The notes: generated by a model from the letters alone, not told the origin. Shown: positions 37,248 to 46,768, numbered from the stretch's first letter. The stretch: 64,000 bases of DNA from Paenibacillus sp. Soil750 (GCF_001428045.1 NZ_LMSD01000006.1:1-64000); one strand, 5' to 3'. Numbers and translations are program-made.

Positions 37248-38192
37248 CTAATACAAAACCCGCCACAAGTAAAACGTGGCGTAAGCTTCCCAGCCCCGCC
37301 AGCCCTCGGCTAGCTGGCGGATCTCTTCAAGCGAGGGCTTGGCCTCCAGCCCAAGCACATGCTTCAGCGCGTTATGTAGGCCGACATCGGCCACCGGGAA
37401 CGCTGCGGGGTTGCGCAGACAGCGCATCAGCACATAATTGGCCGTCCAGGGGCCGATGCCGCGAATGCGCAGCAGATCTTTTTCCATGGCAAGGAAATCG
37501 CTCATCGCAAGCAGCCCGGCCTTGGATAACGATCCTTCCGCCATGAGATTGGCAACGCCAATGAGGTACTCCGCTTTTTTACCCGTGAATTGTAAAACGG
37601 TTAGGTCCTCTGGCGTGAGAGTAGCAATCCGCTCCGGCGTCGGGAACGCCCAATAGGTTCGTCCCTCCCAATGCAGTGAAGTACCGAAGTGCTCGACTAG
37701 ACGCCTTTTGAGCGTATAGGCAAAAGCCAAATTAATCTGCTGCCCAATAATCCCCCAACTCATCGCCTCAAACAAATCGGGAATCCCCATCAGGCGCAGC
37801 CCCCGGAATGCCTCCGTCACTTGTTGCAGGATCGGATCCTCCATCGCATAAAATGGTGTCAAATCCGTCCCCAAATCAAACCACTCCCACACATAGCGAG
37901 CAATTTCTTCCCGAACTTCAGAGGTTAAACTAGCACCACTATAGTGGACAATTCGGACGTGAAGCACCTCGTCATCCTCACTGTGGACAGCAATAAGTGC
38001 GAGGTTATCCCCGATGGGTAGCAGCTTATAGATACTAGAGTTATCCACAACGAATAGGCATTCATTGGTTGAGCGGCTTAAATAGCCGATATTTTGCTCA
38101 TATCGAAAAGGCCCAGGCAGAGCTAGCGAGAGCGTGCTTGTTCGTTCGTACCATTGTAGGCTGGATGGGTCAAAAGCTTGAAGGTGTGGCAT
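37248..38192 (-). CDS. alkA: DNA-3-methyladenine glycosylase II
   Basis: A 314-residue base-excision repair glycosylase that removes alkylated purines. The N-terminal half is the AlkA-specific beta domain; the helix-hairpin-helix reads LLRIRGIGPWTANYVLMR, followed by the catalytic Asp in FPVADVGLHNALK. DLFEAMSWGIIGQQINLAFA is the conserved helix of the HhH-GPD fold. Start ATG 38192 (MPHLQAF) lies 7 bases from TAAGGAG; ATG 38198 is too close to it. It is divergent from adaA, so the three genes form an adaptive-response cluster as in Bacillus subtilis. Confidence 0.9.
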   Translation of the reverse strand: MPHLQAFDPSSLQWYERTSTLSLALPGPFRYEQNIGYLSRSTNECLFVVDNSSIYKLLPIGDNLALIAVHSEDDEVLHVRIVHYSGASLTSEVREEIARYVWEWFDLGTDLTPFYAMEDPILQQVTEAFRGLRLMGIPDLFEAMSWGIIGQQINLAFAYTLKRRLVEHFGTSLHWEGRTYWAFPTPERIATLTPEDLTVLQFTGKKAEYLIGVANLMAEGSLSKAGLLAMSDFLAMEKDLLRIRGIGPWTANYVLMRCLRNPAAFPVADVGLHNALKHVLGLEAKPSLEEIRQLAEGWRGWEAYATFYLWRVLY

Positions 38193-38345
38193 CGTCATTC
38201 TCCTTATCGGTAGGAAGTCGTTACTTGCATTATCGCCGAGAGTGGCTTTTGTAATCTTGCTTTCTCATCTCGGAACCCTTACAACCACAGGCCTGTTTGG
38301 GTATACTGAGCTTATAAAAGGAACACAAGGAGAGGGGCATCCGGT

Positions 38346-38888
38346 ATGCAGGAGCGGTTTTGGCAAGCCATTGTAGCGAATGATGCAGCGTATGATGGGA
38401 CGTTTTACTATGCGGTGGCGACGACAGGGATTTTCTGCCGACCATCCTGCAAATCGAGGATTCCGAAGCGGGAGCATGTGCGTATTTTTCATCACCGTGA
38501 AGCAGCCATTGCAGAGAGCTTTCGTCCTTGTAAAAGGTGTCGGCCTGACGGCGTTAGGCTCCCCGATGAGGCATGGGTTGCGGAAATGAAGGCGCATATC
38601 GAAGAACACTTCGCCGAACCGTTGTCGTTAGCGATGCTTTCAGAGCATTTCTATGCGAGTACGTATCATCTGCAAAGGACTTTTAAACGAATAGCTGGCG
38701 TGACGCCGCTTATGTATATCCAAGAAGTTCGGCTTGCAGCAGCTAAAAAGCTTCTAATCACCACGGACATGCCCGTGCAGGTGATCGGGTCGCAGGTGGG
38801 GATGGCAAATGCTGCGCATTTTGCGACATTGTTTCAGAAGAAAACAGGACTCACGCCGACAGAGTTTCGGCAACAGCCAGTTCATTAA
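38346..38888 (+). CDS. adaA: Methylphosphotriester-DNA alkyltransferase and activator AdaA
   Basis: A 180-residue protein. The N-terminal Ada zinc domain has the four ligand Cys in GIFCRPSCKSR and FRPCKRCRPDG; the first is the methyl acceptor from DNA phosphotriesters. The C-terminal AraC domain follows (LSLAMLSEHFYASTYHLQRTFKRIAGVTP, then VIGSQVGMANAAHFATLFQKKTGLTPTEF). Methylation converts the protein into an activator of ada genes, so it likely regulates itself, adaB downstream and the divergent alkA. ATG 38346 is preceded by AAGGAGAGG. Confidence 0.93.
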   Translation: MQERFWQAIVANDAAYDGTFYYAVATTGIFCRPSCKSRIPKREHVRIFHHREAAIAESFRPCKRCRPDGVRLPDEAWVAEMKAHIEEHFAEPLSLAMLSEHFYASTYHLQRTFKRIAGVTPLMYIQEVRLAAAKKLLITTDMPVQVIGSQVGMANAAHFATLFQKKTGLTPTEFRQQPVH

Positions 38889-38918
38889 CGATAACCGAGT
38901 TTGGAGGTTGGTTGCAAC

Positions 38919-39482
38919 ATGGTGAGAGAAGTTATGGAAAGTGTGGTAAATCAAACGATTTACTGGGGGGCGGTTCGATTGCAAAATCATAATTTCGTGA
39001 TGGCGGTAACCGATGTGGGATTGGGTTATTTGCAGTTTCAGAAAGGTGACGCGAGAGATGGCGTTGACGTTGAAGCGTGGCAAGAATTCACCCAATGGGC
39101 GAGGAAGATTGGACAACCGAAGGGATGGATTCAACAAGAGGATAGGTTAAAGGCTTACATGCAGCAGCTGGACGAGTATTTGAGTGGGGAGCGAACAAAT
39201 TTTGAACTGCCATTGGATTTACGGGGGACGGAGTTTCAACAGTCGGTGTGGAGAGCATTGCACGAGATTGTCCATGGTGAGACAGTGAGTTATACACAGG
39301 TAGCCCAAACACTAGAAAGATCCAGTGCCGTACGTGCGGTTGGCACCGCCATCGGTGCAAATCCTGTGCTTATCGTTGTACCTTGCCATCGCGTCGTAGG
39401 GAAGGATGGAGCGCTGACGGGTTATCGTGGAGGTTTGGGGAATAAGGAAAAGCTTTTGCAGTTAGAGCGGCAAGGGAAGTAG
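38919..39482 (+). CDS. adaB: O6-methylguanine-DNA methyltransferase AdaB
   Basis: A 187-residue suicide repair protein. The active site is VVPCHRVVGKDGALTGYRGG with Cys as methyl acceptor; the helix-turn-helix includes SAVRAVGTAIGANPVLI, and the entry motif is GTEFQQSVWRAL. Start ATG 38919 has TTGGAGGTTGG upstream, 30 bases after adaA, so the two are one operon. It completes the alkA-adaA-adaB set. Confidence 0.93.
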   Translation: MVREVMESVVNQTIYWGAVRLQNHNFVMAVTDVGLGYLQFQKGDARDGVDVEAWQEFTQWARKIGQPKGWIQQEDRLKAYMQQLDEYLSGERTNFELPLDLRGTEFQQSVWRALHEIVHGETVSYTQVAQTLERSSAVRAVGTAIGANPVLIVVPCHRVVGKDGALTGYRGGLGNKEKLLQLERQGK

Positions 39483-39524
39483 AACTGTTGATTCTCTCTA
39501 TATATAGAAGGGTTTTTCGGTTTG

Positions 39525-39570
39525 TAGGAGTTGTTTATTGTCACTTTTCAATGACAGTAAGCTGCTCCTA
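39525..39570. terminator. Possible terminator hairpin after adaB
   Basis: TAGGAG...TGTCA / TGACA...CTCCTA interrupted inverted repeat about 40 bases after adaB. It lacks a long T-tract, so termination is uncertain. The remaining gap up to 39658 holds the promoter of ger operon 2. Confidence 0.35.
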
Positions 39571-39658
39571 TTCTCCGTTATTGATAATAAATTCACTCCC
39601 ATTTTTCTTTCCATGCATAGAATCTCAAATATAGATAAAAATACGGGGTAGGAAATGA

Positions 39659-41365
39659 ATGGGAAATAGGATCATCATGAGCGTATTTACGGGGGCGAAT
39701 TGCGTGACCATTTGGAGTTGGAAGAAGCTACGGACCAAACAAACATCCACAAGTCAGCAGCCTCGGATGATACCGCTGAAGAATTCACCTGCTCATCAGG
39801 TTATGGAAGCCAATAAAGAGGCAAGTGTCGGTACGCAACTCGATGCGACGATTACATTCGTTCAAAAGTTACTCGGTGATAACGACGATTTCATCATACG
39901 CCGATTTTGCATATTTGACGATCTACCAGCTGTCGTGATGTTTTTCCCTGACTTGATTGATAAACAGTATCTGAACGATCATATTTTAAGGCCTTTGATG
40001 CTAACGTCCTCTCAAGATTATGCGAAAGCAGTAAGCCGATCTATGAAAGAGTTTCTTCTGAACGATACCCTTTATGCGTGCGAAGGCAGGACGGAAACTC
40101 AGCTGAATGAAATTATCCAAGCCATCGTAGAAGGGAAAACCGTTCTTTTAGTTGATGGAGTAACCGATGCGTTTATCTTCAGTACACGTCATGTGGACAA
40201 GCGATCGATCACGCAACCAGAGACGGAACAGGTGATTCGTGGCGCACGGGAAGGTTTTATCGAAATGTTGGGTACGAATTTGGCTCTGCTTCGTTATCGT
40301 CTCCCGACACCGGATTTACGGATAAAAACGATGCGAATAGGGCGTATCACCAAATCCAAAGTGGCGATTTGCTTCATAGATGGCATTGTAAGTCCAGCAC
40401 TCGTAGAAGAGGTGTTCAGACGTTTATCGTTGATTGATATCGATGGCATCCTTGATGTGGGGTATCTGGAACAATTTATTGAAGATAATCATGTATCTCC
40501 GTTCCCACAAATTCAAAATACCGAACGGCCAGATAAAGCGGTCGCTAATCTCTTGGAGGGAAGAGTTATCCTGCTTGTAGACGGATCACCGTTTGCCCTC
40601 ATATTGCCTACCGTATTTAGCCAATTTTACCAAACGGTCGAGGACTACTCAGAAAGGTATCTCCTCGTCAGTTTCATACGGCTGTCACGCTTGGTAGCCC
40701 TGGTTTTCTCACTGATTTTCCCATCGTTATATGTGGCCTTAATTTCGTTCAATCCCGAGCTAATCCCTACTGAGTTTGCTGTAGCGGTAGCGGGGGGAAG
40801 AGCGGGAGTGCCTTTCCCTTCTGTCATCGAAGTGTTGATCATGGAGATATCCATGGAAGTATTAAGGGAAGCAACCCTTAGACTGCCGCAGCAGGTTGGT
40901 GGAGCACTCTCCATTGTTGGTGTGCTTGTCGTCGGGCAGGCAGCGGTTGCGGCAGGATTTATTTCTCCGATCACGGTTGTTATTATCGCTTTGACGACGA
41001 TCGGCTCCTTCGCTACACCGGCTTACAATGCGGCTTTGGCCCTGAGACTGCTGCGCTTTCCACTTGTGATTTTATCAGGCATATTTGGCTTATACGGGGT
41101 GATGATCGGGTTGATTCTGATCGCCAACCATATGCTTTCTTTGAGATCCTTCGGTGTTCCTTACTTGAGCCCGATAGTCCCAGGTAATTTTCAGGGGATG
41201 AAAGATACGCTAGCCCGTTTGCCACTGTGGAGCATGCCGAAGAGACCGGCACTTTTATACACACCGAATGCCACCCGTCTTGGGAAAATAACGCAAGAAA
41301 TGAGTGGAGAAGCGCCGAACAACACATTAAACCCTAAGAAGTCAGACACACAAGGAGAAATGTAA
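39659..41365 (+). CDS. GerA-family spore germination protein (A subunit), operon 2
   Basis: A 568-residue A subunit of a second germinant receptor. Soluble motifs include VDGVTDAFIFSTRHVDKRS, IRGAREGFIEMLGTNLALLR and IDIDGILDVGYLEQFIEDN; the membrane part ends MLSLRSFGVPYLSPI. It is about 40 residues longer at the N-terminus than the operon 1 protein; ATG 39677 is an alternative start. First gene of the operon, followed after 3 bases by gerB. Confidence 0.92.
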   Translation: MGNRIIMSVFTGANCVTIWSWKKLRTKQTSTSQQPRMIPLKNSPAHQVMEANKEASVGTQLDATITFVQKLLGDNDDFIIRRFCIFDDLPAVVMFFPDLIDKQYLNDHILRPLMLTSSQDYAKAVSRSMKEFLLNDTLYACEGRTETQLNEIIQAIVEGKTVLLVDGVTDAFIFSTRHVDKRSITQPETEQVIRGAREGFIEMLGTNLALLRYRLPTPDLRIKTMRIGRITKSKVAICFIDGIVSPALVEEVFRRLSLIDIDGILDVGYLEQFIEDNHVSPFPQIQNTERPDKAVANLLEGRVILLVDGSPFALILPTVFSQFYQTVEDYSERYLLVSFIRLSRLVALVFSLIFPSLYVALISFNPELIPTEFAVAVAGGRAGVPFPSVIEVLIMEISMEVLREATLRLPQQVGGALSIVGVLVVGQAAVAAGFISPITVVIIALTTIGSFATPAYNAALALRLLRFPLVILSGIFGLYGVMIGLILIANHMLSLRSFGVPYLSPIVPGNFQGMKDTLARLPLWSMPKRPALLYTPNATRLGKITQEMSGEAPNNTLNPKKSDTQGEM

Positions 41366-41368
41366 CTG

Positions 41369-42490
41369 ATGGAGCATCCTCGCCAGATCACAGTCATTCA
41401 AGCGGCGATCATCCTGATTAGCACAATCATTGGGGTGGGAGTATTAGCCCTCTCGCTATTTGCTGTGAGAGCTGCTGATTCCGGGGCACCGCTTGTAACA
41501 ATGCTGGGCTTCTTGATAGGGTTATTAGGACTGATGCTTATAACGAAACTCGGTATGCGTTTTCCTACGCAATCCATTATTGAGTATAGTGAGGAATTGA
41601 TTGGAAAGTGGGTATCACGTGGATTTAGTGTATTAATTATTTTGTTTTTTTGCTTGCTTACAGCCTTGGCATCACGTGAGTTTGGGGAGGTTGTCGTCAC
41701 TTCCGTTCTAACCAAAACACCCTTAGAGGTAACGGTGATCGTCATGTTGCTGCTAGCGGCTGTTTCCTCTCGAGTTGATATAACGACATTTACATATTTT
41801 CACCATTTTTATTTCCCGATCATCGTATTTCCGGGATTAGTCATTGTCGTGCTCTCACTAAAAAATGCACACTTAATTAATCTTCTACCTCTCTGGGGCA
41901 ATGAACCAAATGGTATGTCCATGCTTGGGGGGATCCTCACCATGGCAGCCTTATTTCAAGGCTCCTTTGTCATGACGATCGTCATACCTGCGATGCGTAG
42001 GCCGGAAAAAGCCATGATTGCTGGGGTTGTGGGAATGTTAGGAGCAGGATCCTTATATACACTTATCGTGATTGCTACCGTAGGTGTATTCGGAGCAGAG
42101 GAAATTAAGAAGTTAGTCTGGCCAACACTGGAACTAGCCAAAACGACATCTTTGCCCGCCAACATCCTGGAGCGCTTAGATGGCGCATTTCTTGCGGTAT
42201 GGGTTACCGCCGTGTTTACGACATTGTTGTCTTCCTATTATTTAGCCATTTATTTTTTAAGTCAGTTGTTGCGTTTGCGAGATCATAAATTGTTCGCCTT
42301 CTTGCTTGTTCCCTTTATCTATGTCATCGCGATGTTTTCACAAAATCTGCTGCAAATGTATGAAATCATTCAACTTGTTGGTCGCTGTGGGCTCGTTTTC
42401 ACAGTTGTGTATCCACTTGTTTTATTGATTGTGGCCATAATTCGTAAGAAAAAAGGTCGGGGTGATCAACTTGTGGCAAAATCTGATTAA
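41369..42490 (+). CDS. Spore germination permease, GerB family, operon 2
   Basis: A 373-residue APC-type membrane protein of about ten helices, starting MEHPRQITVIQAAIILISTI and ending with a Lys-rich tail (IRKKKGRGDQLVAKSD). It is the presumed germinant-binding B subunit. Its end overlaps the gerC start by 29 bases. Sequence is clearly distinct from the operon 1 permease, so the receptors probably respond to different germinants. Confidence 0.9.
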   Translation: MEHPRQITVIQAAIILISTIIGVGVLALSLFAVRAADSGAPLVTMLGFLIGLLGLMLITKLGMRFPTQSIIEYSEELIGKWVSRGFSVLIILFFCLLTALASREFGEVVVTSVLTKTPLEVTVIVMLLLAAVSSRVDITTFTYFHHFYFPIIVFPGLVIVVLSLKNAHLINLLPLWGNEPNGMSMLGGILTMAALFQGSFVMTIVIPAMRRPEKAMIAGVVGMLGAGSLYTLIVIATVGVFGAEEIKKLVWPTLELAKTTSLPANILERLDGAFLAVWVTAVFTTLLSSYYLAIYFLSQLLRLRDHKLFAFLLVPFIYVIAMFSQNLLQMYEIIQLVGRCGLVFTVVYPLVLLIVAIIRKKKGRGDQLVAKSD

Positions 42491-43688
42491 ACAGATTCTT
42501 GTTGTCGTGTTGATTGCCCCTTTGCTTACAGGGTGCTGGGATCGCTTAGAAATTGAAGATCGAGCTGTCATCCTTGCGATTGGCATTGATAAGGCGAACC
42601 CGGAGGATGAAAAAGAAAGCAGCAATGCAACGCATATTCTCAAACCTGATGCAGAATCCACGAAAGGACTCATTCGTATCACCGTCCAAATTGCTATTCC
42701 AGGTCGCATTCCGTTAGGTACAGGTGGCGGAGTTGGTAGCCCTACCGGACAAAAACCGGTCTGGGTGCTTTCTAGCATCGGTTATACAATTGAGGACGCT
42801 TTAATGAATCTTCAGCAGCAGCTTGCAGATAAGTTGTTTTTTGGTCATTTACGGGTCATTGTGATTTCAGAGGCCTTAGCCAGGAGTGGGATCGAGAATG
42901 AAAATGACTTCTTTCGGCGTCAACCACAAGTCAGAAGAACCGTTTGGATGGTCGTATCCAAAGGCAATGCGGCGGATATCATGAAAGCCAATCCACAACT
43001 GGAGCGCGTTCCGACTTTATATTTACTCGCCACCTTGGAACATGCAAGAGAAATGGGCAAGCTTCCCAACATTTTCTTGGGCGTCTTTTTCAGTGCCAGT
43101 TCTGCCAAAGGGCAAGAAGGGGCGGTTCCTTATCTGGACTTAAAGAAGGAATCGAATATAGAAATTGCCGGGATGGCTTATTTTAGAAACGATAAAATGG
43201 TCGGCACCACAACAGCTTTGCAAATCGGGCATTATATGGCGATCAAAGAAATCAATCCCGGAGGGTATAAGGTCCTTCAGAAAATGCCAGGATCTAAGAC
43301 GTTAGTCATTTTTAAATCCACGCATCGGAAGTCGAGAATTACGACAGAAATTAAAGATGGGAAAGTACATACCATCATAAAATGCCAAGTCGAGGGAGAT
43401 TTAGCGGAAAAATCGAATGAGAATGTGCTCATTACCAAAGAAAATTTGAAGGAGTTGGAGCAGAAAATTCAAAAAGACGCGAATATTGGATTTGGGAAAT
43501 TCATTGCACAGACTCAGAAAGATGGCAGTGATATTTTCGGCTTTGGGGAATATGTTCGTGCAACGCAGCCTGCCTACTGGAACAGGGAAATCAAAACGAA
43601 AGAGGCATGGGAAGAAAAATATAAAGATATGTCAGTCGATGTATCGATTAGCGTTAAAATTAGACGAATTGGGACGAAAACGAATTAG
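42462..43688 (+). CDS. Ger(x)C family germinant receptor lipoprotein, operon 2
   Basis: A 408-residue lipoprotein. LLTGC near residue 20 is the lipobox, followed by WDRLEIEDRAVILAIGIDK as in the family. It has an insert of about 25 residues with a Gly-rich run (GRIPLGTGGGVGSP) after the first strand. DIFGFGEYVR near the C-terminus matches the operon 1 protein. GTG 42462 start lies within the gerB end behind AAAAGG. Confidence 0.92.
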   Translation: MINLWQNLIKQILVVVLIAPLLTGCWDRLEIEDRAVILAIGIDKANPEDEKESSNATHILKPDAESTKGLIRITVQIAIPGRIPLGTGGGVGSPTGQKPVWVLSSIGYTIEDALMNLQQQLADKLFFGHLRVIVISEALARSGIENENDFFRRQPQVRRTVWMVVSKGNAADIMKANPQLERVPTLYLLATLEHAREMGKLPNIFLGVFFSASSAKGQEGAVPYLDLKKESNIEIAGMAYFRNDKMVGTTTALQIGHYMAIKEINPGGYKVLQKMPGSKTLVIFKSTHRKSRITTEIKDGKVHTIIKCQVEGDLAEKSNENVLITKENLKELEQKIQKDANIGFGKFIAQTQKDGSDIFGFGEYVRATQPAYWNREIKTKEAWEEKYKDMSVDVSISVKIRRIGTKTN

Positions 43689-43703
43689 GAAAGGAACCAG
43701 TTC

Positions 43704-43904
43704 ATGATTACCTTTAACAATTACACGGTTTTGCTATTGTTGATAACTGGGGTCATTATTCTCGTTTTCGATGTTAAAAATTATGCCAAGGCCAATATGC
43801 TAAAGGAAAAAAAAGGAGCATTACTTGCAGGATGGTTCAATGTCTCTTTAGGATTCCTTTCGTTCTTTGGCTATATGGTGTATGAGAAGTGGTTCTGGAA
43901 ATAA
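43704..43904 (+). CDS. Small two-helix membrane protein of ger operon 2
   Basis: A 66-residue hydrophobic protein with two membrane segments (LLLLITGVIILVFD and LAGWFNVSLGFLSFFGYMVY) separated by a charged loop. It starts 15 bases after gerC with AAAGGAA upstream, so it belongs to the operon. It is analogous in position and size to the 77-residue protein at 10116. Role unknown. Confidence 0.75.
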   Translation: MITFNNYTVLLLLITGVIILVFDVKNYAKANMLKEKKGALLAGWFNVSLGFLSFFGYMVYEKWFWK

Positions 43905-43918
43905 AAGGAGGTGCACCC

Positions 43919-44734
43919 ATGGCCCATGTGCAGAGGAAACAATCGAAGACGCTGCTAACCAAAGCGAGCGGCTTCCTCGAAGGCTACACGCATACTTTAA
44001 ATCCGTACACGGGCTGCGCCTTCGCCTGCTCCTACTGCTACGTGCGGCAAATGCCCGTGGCCTTGTTCCGCAGCGAAGCTTGGGGCAGCTGGGTCGACGT
44101 GAAGGAGAACGCGCCCGCACTCCTCGCCAAGGAGCTGGCGAGGGCCAAAAGCAAAGGGCCCGTCACGATCTTCTTCTCCTCGGCGACGGACCCGTATCAG
44201 CCGATCGAATACAAGGAGCGCCTCACCCGCGCGCTCCTCGAAGTGATGTCCGCGGCGCAGCCGGACTTCTTGTTCGTGCAAACCCGCAGCCCGCTCGTGA
44301 CGCGGGATGCGGACCTGCTTCAGCTGCTCGGCGACCGCGTCCGAGTCAGCATGACGGTGGAGACGGACCGCGAGGATATCCGCCGCGCGTTCACCCCAGC
44401 CGCGCCACCGATCGCGGCGCGGTTAGAGGCACTGCGCGAGCTTGCCGCTCGCGGGATCCCGGTGCAGGCCACGATAGCGCCAGCGCTGCCGAGCTCGGAC
44501 GGCTTCGCCGAGCGGCTGGCAGGCATCGTGGATCGGGTGTGCATCGACGATTACTTCATGGGCGATGGCAGTGGGGGAGGGCGCACGGGACGCATCGGCG
44601 TGCGTGCCATCTATGACGCGCTGGAGCTGACCGACTGGTACAGTCGGGATGCGTATCGGCGCGTGCACGAACAGCTCCTGCGGCATTTCCCGCAGGAGCG
44701 TGTTTTCATCAGCCAAGCGGGATTCCTCCCCTGA
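43919..44734 (+). CDS. SPL-family radical SAM protein
   Basis: A 271-residue radical SAM enzyme. The cluster-binding motif is CAFACSYC (CxxxCxxC), preceded by LNPYTG as in spore photoproduct lyase-related proteins of the Rv2578c group; SSATDPYQPIE follows. It is shorter than true SplB (about 340) and lacks its N-terminal domain, so DNA photoproduct repair is not assured. Start ATG 43919 follows AAAGGAGGTG located at the end of ger operon 2. The gene is far more GC-rich than its neighbours, and a frame-shifted shadow runs through it; acquisition by transfer is possible. A strong hairpin lies at 44674-44699 within its last codons. Confidence 0.8.
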   Translation: MAHVQRKQSKTLLTKASGFLEGYTHTLNPYTGCAFACSYCYVRQMPVALFRSEAWGSWVDVKENAPALLAKELARAKSKGPVTIFFSSATDPYQPIEYKERLTRALLEVMSAAQPDFLFVQTRSPLVTRDADLLQLLGDRVRVSMTVETDREDIRRAFTPAAPPIAARLEALRELAARGIPVQATIAPALPSSDGFAERLAGIVDRVCIDDYFMGDGSGGGRTGRIGVRAIYDALELTDWYSRDAYRRVHEQLLRHFPQERVFISQAGFLP

Positions 44735-44747
44735 GGACCGCTGCTCT

Positions 44748-45698
44748 TTACTCTGTTTGTACTGCGGCCGGCTGCTCATCCTGAACATCCGTGTGATCCC
44801 GAAGCCGCTGCTTGAATTCCTTAGGCGAGCATTGATTGTATCGCTTGAACAGTTTATAGAATTGGGCCATGTTCTGAATGCCGGCTTCATAACTAATTTC
44901 CATAATGCTGAGATCCCCTGTGAGCAGAAGGCGCTCGGCTTTTTTGATACGTTTATAATTTACATAATCAATAAAGGATAGTCCCATCACTTTTTTAAAA
45001 TACTTAATAAAGTAATGATAACTCAGATTTAGAATGCGGCACACATCTTCGACCGTTATTCGCTCTGTCAAATGCTCATCGATATAATTCAGCGCTGGGC
45101 GCAAACGTGAGATGCCTGAATCCTCGGTCAGCCCAGCAAGATCACGTTTATCATTGCGCAGAAGGAGCAACAGGAGGTGTTTAATGGCAGCAACGATGGC
45201 TAGCTCATAACCGATGGTACGCGTTTGTGACTCTTCATGAATTTGCCGGATAAGCTGGTAAGCGTTTGCTCTAACCGCACTATTCGAACGAAAAAGCTCA
45301 TTAAATGGTTCGAGAGAATGCGTCAACTCCGAAAATAAATGCAAATAAGCGAGTGTGCTCAGATCGAAATGCTGTGTCAGATCGATTTGAAATACAATTT
45401 GGTGCAAAGGCGCTTCTGAGTATTTATGTGTGCGATGGGGCTGAGAGGAACCAAGTAACAAGACATCCCCTGCCTCCATAATCGTATAAGCATCTTTCGT
45501 TTGGATGCCGAGTTGACCCTGGGTTACGACGAGAAACTCAACCTGCTTATGCCAATGCCATGTCCAAGGGTCGGGCAAGCCACATTGGGGGTAGTCATGT
45601 TTGATTTCCCATATTTTTAAGAATAGAAGCGGGTTCTGGTACACGACTTCTTCATTTCTAATTTCAGTTAAATTTGCAGGACTAAGAGTAGGGTTCAT
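44748..45698 (-). CDS. AraC-family regulator with cupin domain
   Basis: A 316-residue sugar-type regulator. The N-terminal cupin (about residues 40-160: WHWHKQVEFLVVTQGQLGI, MEAGDVLLLGSSQPHR) binds the effector; the C-terminal HTH is ITVEDVCRILNLSYHYFIKYFKKVMGLSF plus IMEISYEAGIQNMAQFYKLFKRYNQCSPKEF. I start at ATG 45698 (MNPTLSP) because GAGGTATT lies just ahead; a longer frame reaches 45749. It is divergent from the ThuA-domain gene and probably controls it. Confidence 0.87.
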   Translation of the reverse strand: MNPTLSPANLTEIRNEEVVYQNPLLFLKIWEIKHDYPQCGLPDPWTWHWHKQVEFLVVTQGQLGIQTKDAYTIMEAGDVLLLGSSQPHRTHKYSEAPLHQIVFQIDLTQHFDLSTLAYLHLFSELTHSLEPFNELFRSNSAVRANAYQLIRQIHEESQTRTIGYELAIVAAIKHLLLLLLRNDKRDLAGLTEDSGISRLRPALNYIDEHLTERITVEDVCRILNLSYHYFIKYFKKVMGLSFIDYVNYKRIKKAERLLLTGDLSIMEISYEAGIQNMAQFYKLFKRYNQCSPKEFKQRLRDHTDVQDEQPAAVQTE

Positions 45699-45878
45699 GG
45701 GTAAAAATACCTCACTAGCTGGACATTTTCGAATAAGATTTAGTCCCACTTAGTATAACATTGCAGGGTAGCAGATGACACTATTGAATAAGAAATAGGC
45801 ACAATTCAGCCTTTCCTATGTACTTGGGAAAACCTATACTCAGAAGTAAGAATGAATACGCTACCTTGGAGGCATAGA

Positions 45879-46619
45879 ATGATGAGCAAACCATTAAATG
45901 TAACCGTTTGGAACGAATTTCGTCATGAAAAAGAAAGTGAAATCGTCCGTGCTGCCTACCCAGATGGCATACACACAGCCATTGGTGAGGGACTAAGCGG
46001 TTCTGTCCAAGTCACATATGCAACTTTAGATGATCCCGAGCATGGATTGACCGAAGAAGTCTTGAACAATACGGACGTACTAATCTGGTGGGGGCACAAA
46101 GCACACGGCGAAGTACAAGACGAGATCGTAGCTCGTGTTCAAAAGCGTGTGTGGGCAGGTATGGGCCTAATCGTCTTACATTCCGGTCACTTCTCTAAAG
46201 TATTCAAAACCCTTATGGGCACATCTTGTGATCTCAAATGGCGCGAAGCTGACGAGAAAGAACGCCTATGGGTCGTTGCTCCAGGTCATCCGATCGTGGA
46301 AGGCATTGGCGAGTACATTGATCTTGAGGCAGAGGAAATGTACGGGGAGCATTTTGACATCCCACAACCCGATGAGCTCATTATGGTTTCTTGGTTCGAA
46401 GGCGGCGAAGTATTCCGCAGCGGATGTACGTTCCATCGTGGTAACGGGAAGATTTTCTACTTCCGTCCAGGTCATGAAACATACCGTACGTACTACAATG
46501 AGCAAATCCGCCGCGTTATATCCAATGCGGTTCAGTGGGCAGCGCCAACTACGCGCGAGTACCCGAAATACGGTAACCACAAGCCATTGGAAGAAATTAA
46601 AGCGAAGGTTAAAGCTTAA
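45879..46619 (+). CDS. ThuA-domain protein
   Basis: A 246-residue protein of the trehalose-utilisation ThuA family (GATase-1-like fold without the catalytic Cys). Typical stretches are [74 protein letters not shown]. Family members act in sugar catabolism, with 3-keto-sugars proposed as substrates. Start ATG 45879 has TTGGAGG upstream. It lies between two AraC genes at the head of the sulfatase/transport island. Confidence 0.88.
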   Translation: MMSKPLNVTVWNEFRHEKESEIVRAAYPDGIHTAIGEGLSGSVQVTYATLDDPEHGLTEEVLNNTDVLIWWGHKAHGEVQDEIVARVQKRVWAGMGLIVLHSGHFSKVFKTLMGTSCDLKWREADEKERLWVVAPGHPIVEGIGEYIDLEAEEMYGEHFDIPQPDELIMVSWFEGGEVFRSGCTFHRGNGKIFYFRPGHETYRTYYNEQIRRVISNAVQWAAPTTREYPKYGNHKPLEEIKAKVKA

Positions 46620-46641
46620 AATCATAGCGTAGCGAAGTACC

Positions 46642-46677
46642 GAGCATGCTCCCAAATCTTTGGGGGCATGCTTTTTG
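46642..46677 (+). terminator. Terminator of the ThuA-domain gene
   Basis: GAGCATGCTCCCAAA / TTTGGGGGCATGCTTTTT stem with a short loop, about 22 bases after the stop. Confidence 0.85.
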
Positions 46678-46725
46678 CTGTTTTCAATGAGTTGATTTTG
46701 CTAGAATAAGAGACATTGAGCGACG

Positions 46726-46768
46726 CCTCTGGGATGACAATCATGGTATCTCAGGAGCTTTTTTTTCG
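46726..46768 (+). terminator. Second hairpin with T-run ahead of the AraC gene
   Basis: GCCTCTGGGAT...ATCTCAGGAGC followed by eight T, about 30 bases before the AraC gene at 46796. It may be a second terminator or a leader attenuator for the downstream genes. Confidence 0.55.

Noticed and set aside
39600..39658. A sigma-G promoter ahead of ger operon 2
   Set aside because: TGCATAG- and AAAAATA-like hexamers can be placed but neither element nor spacing fits the consensus convincingly; the same holds at 13169-13293.
43867..44616. A 249-codon plus-strand ORF overlapping the SPL-like gene
   Set aside because: It is the Arg-rich alternative frame of a GC-rich gene; the other frame has the CxxxCxxC motif and a strong ribosome binding site.
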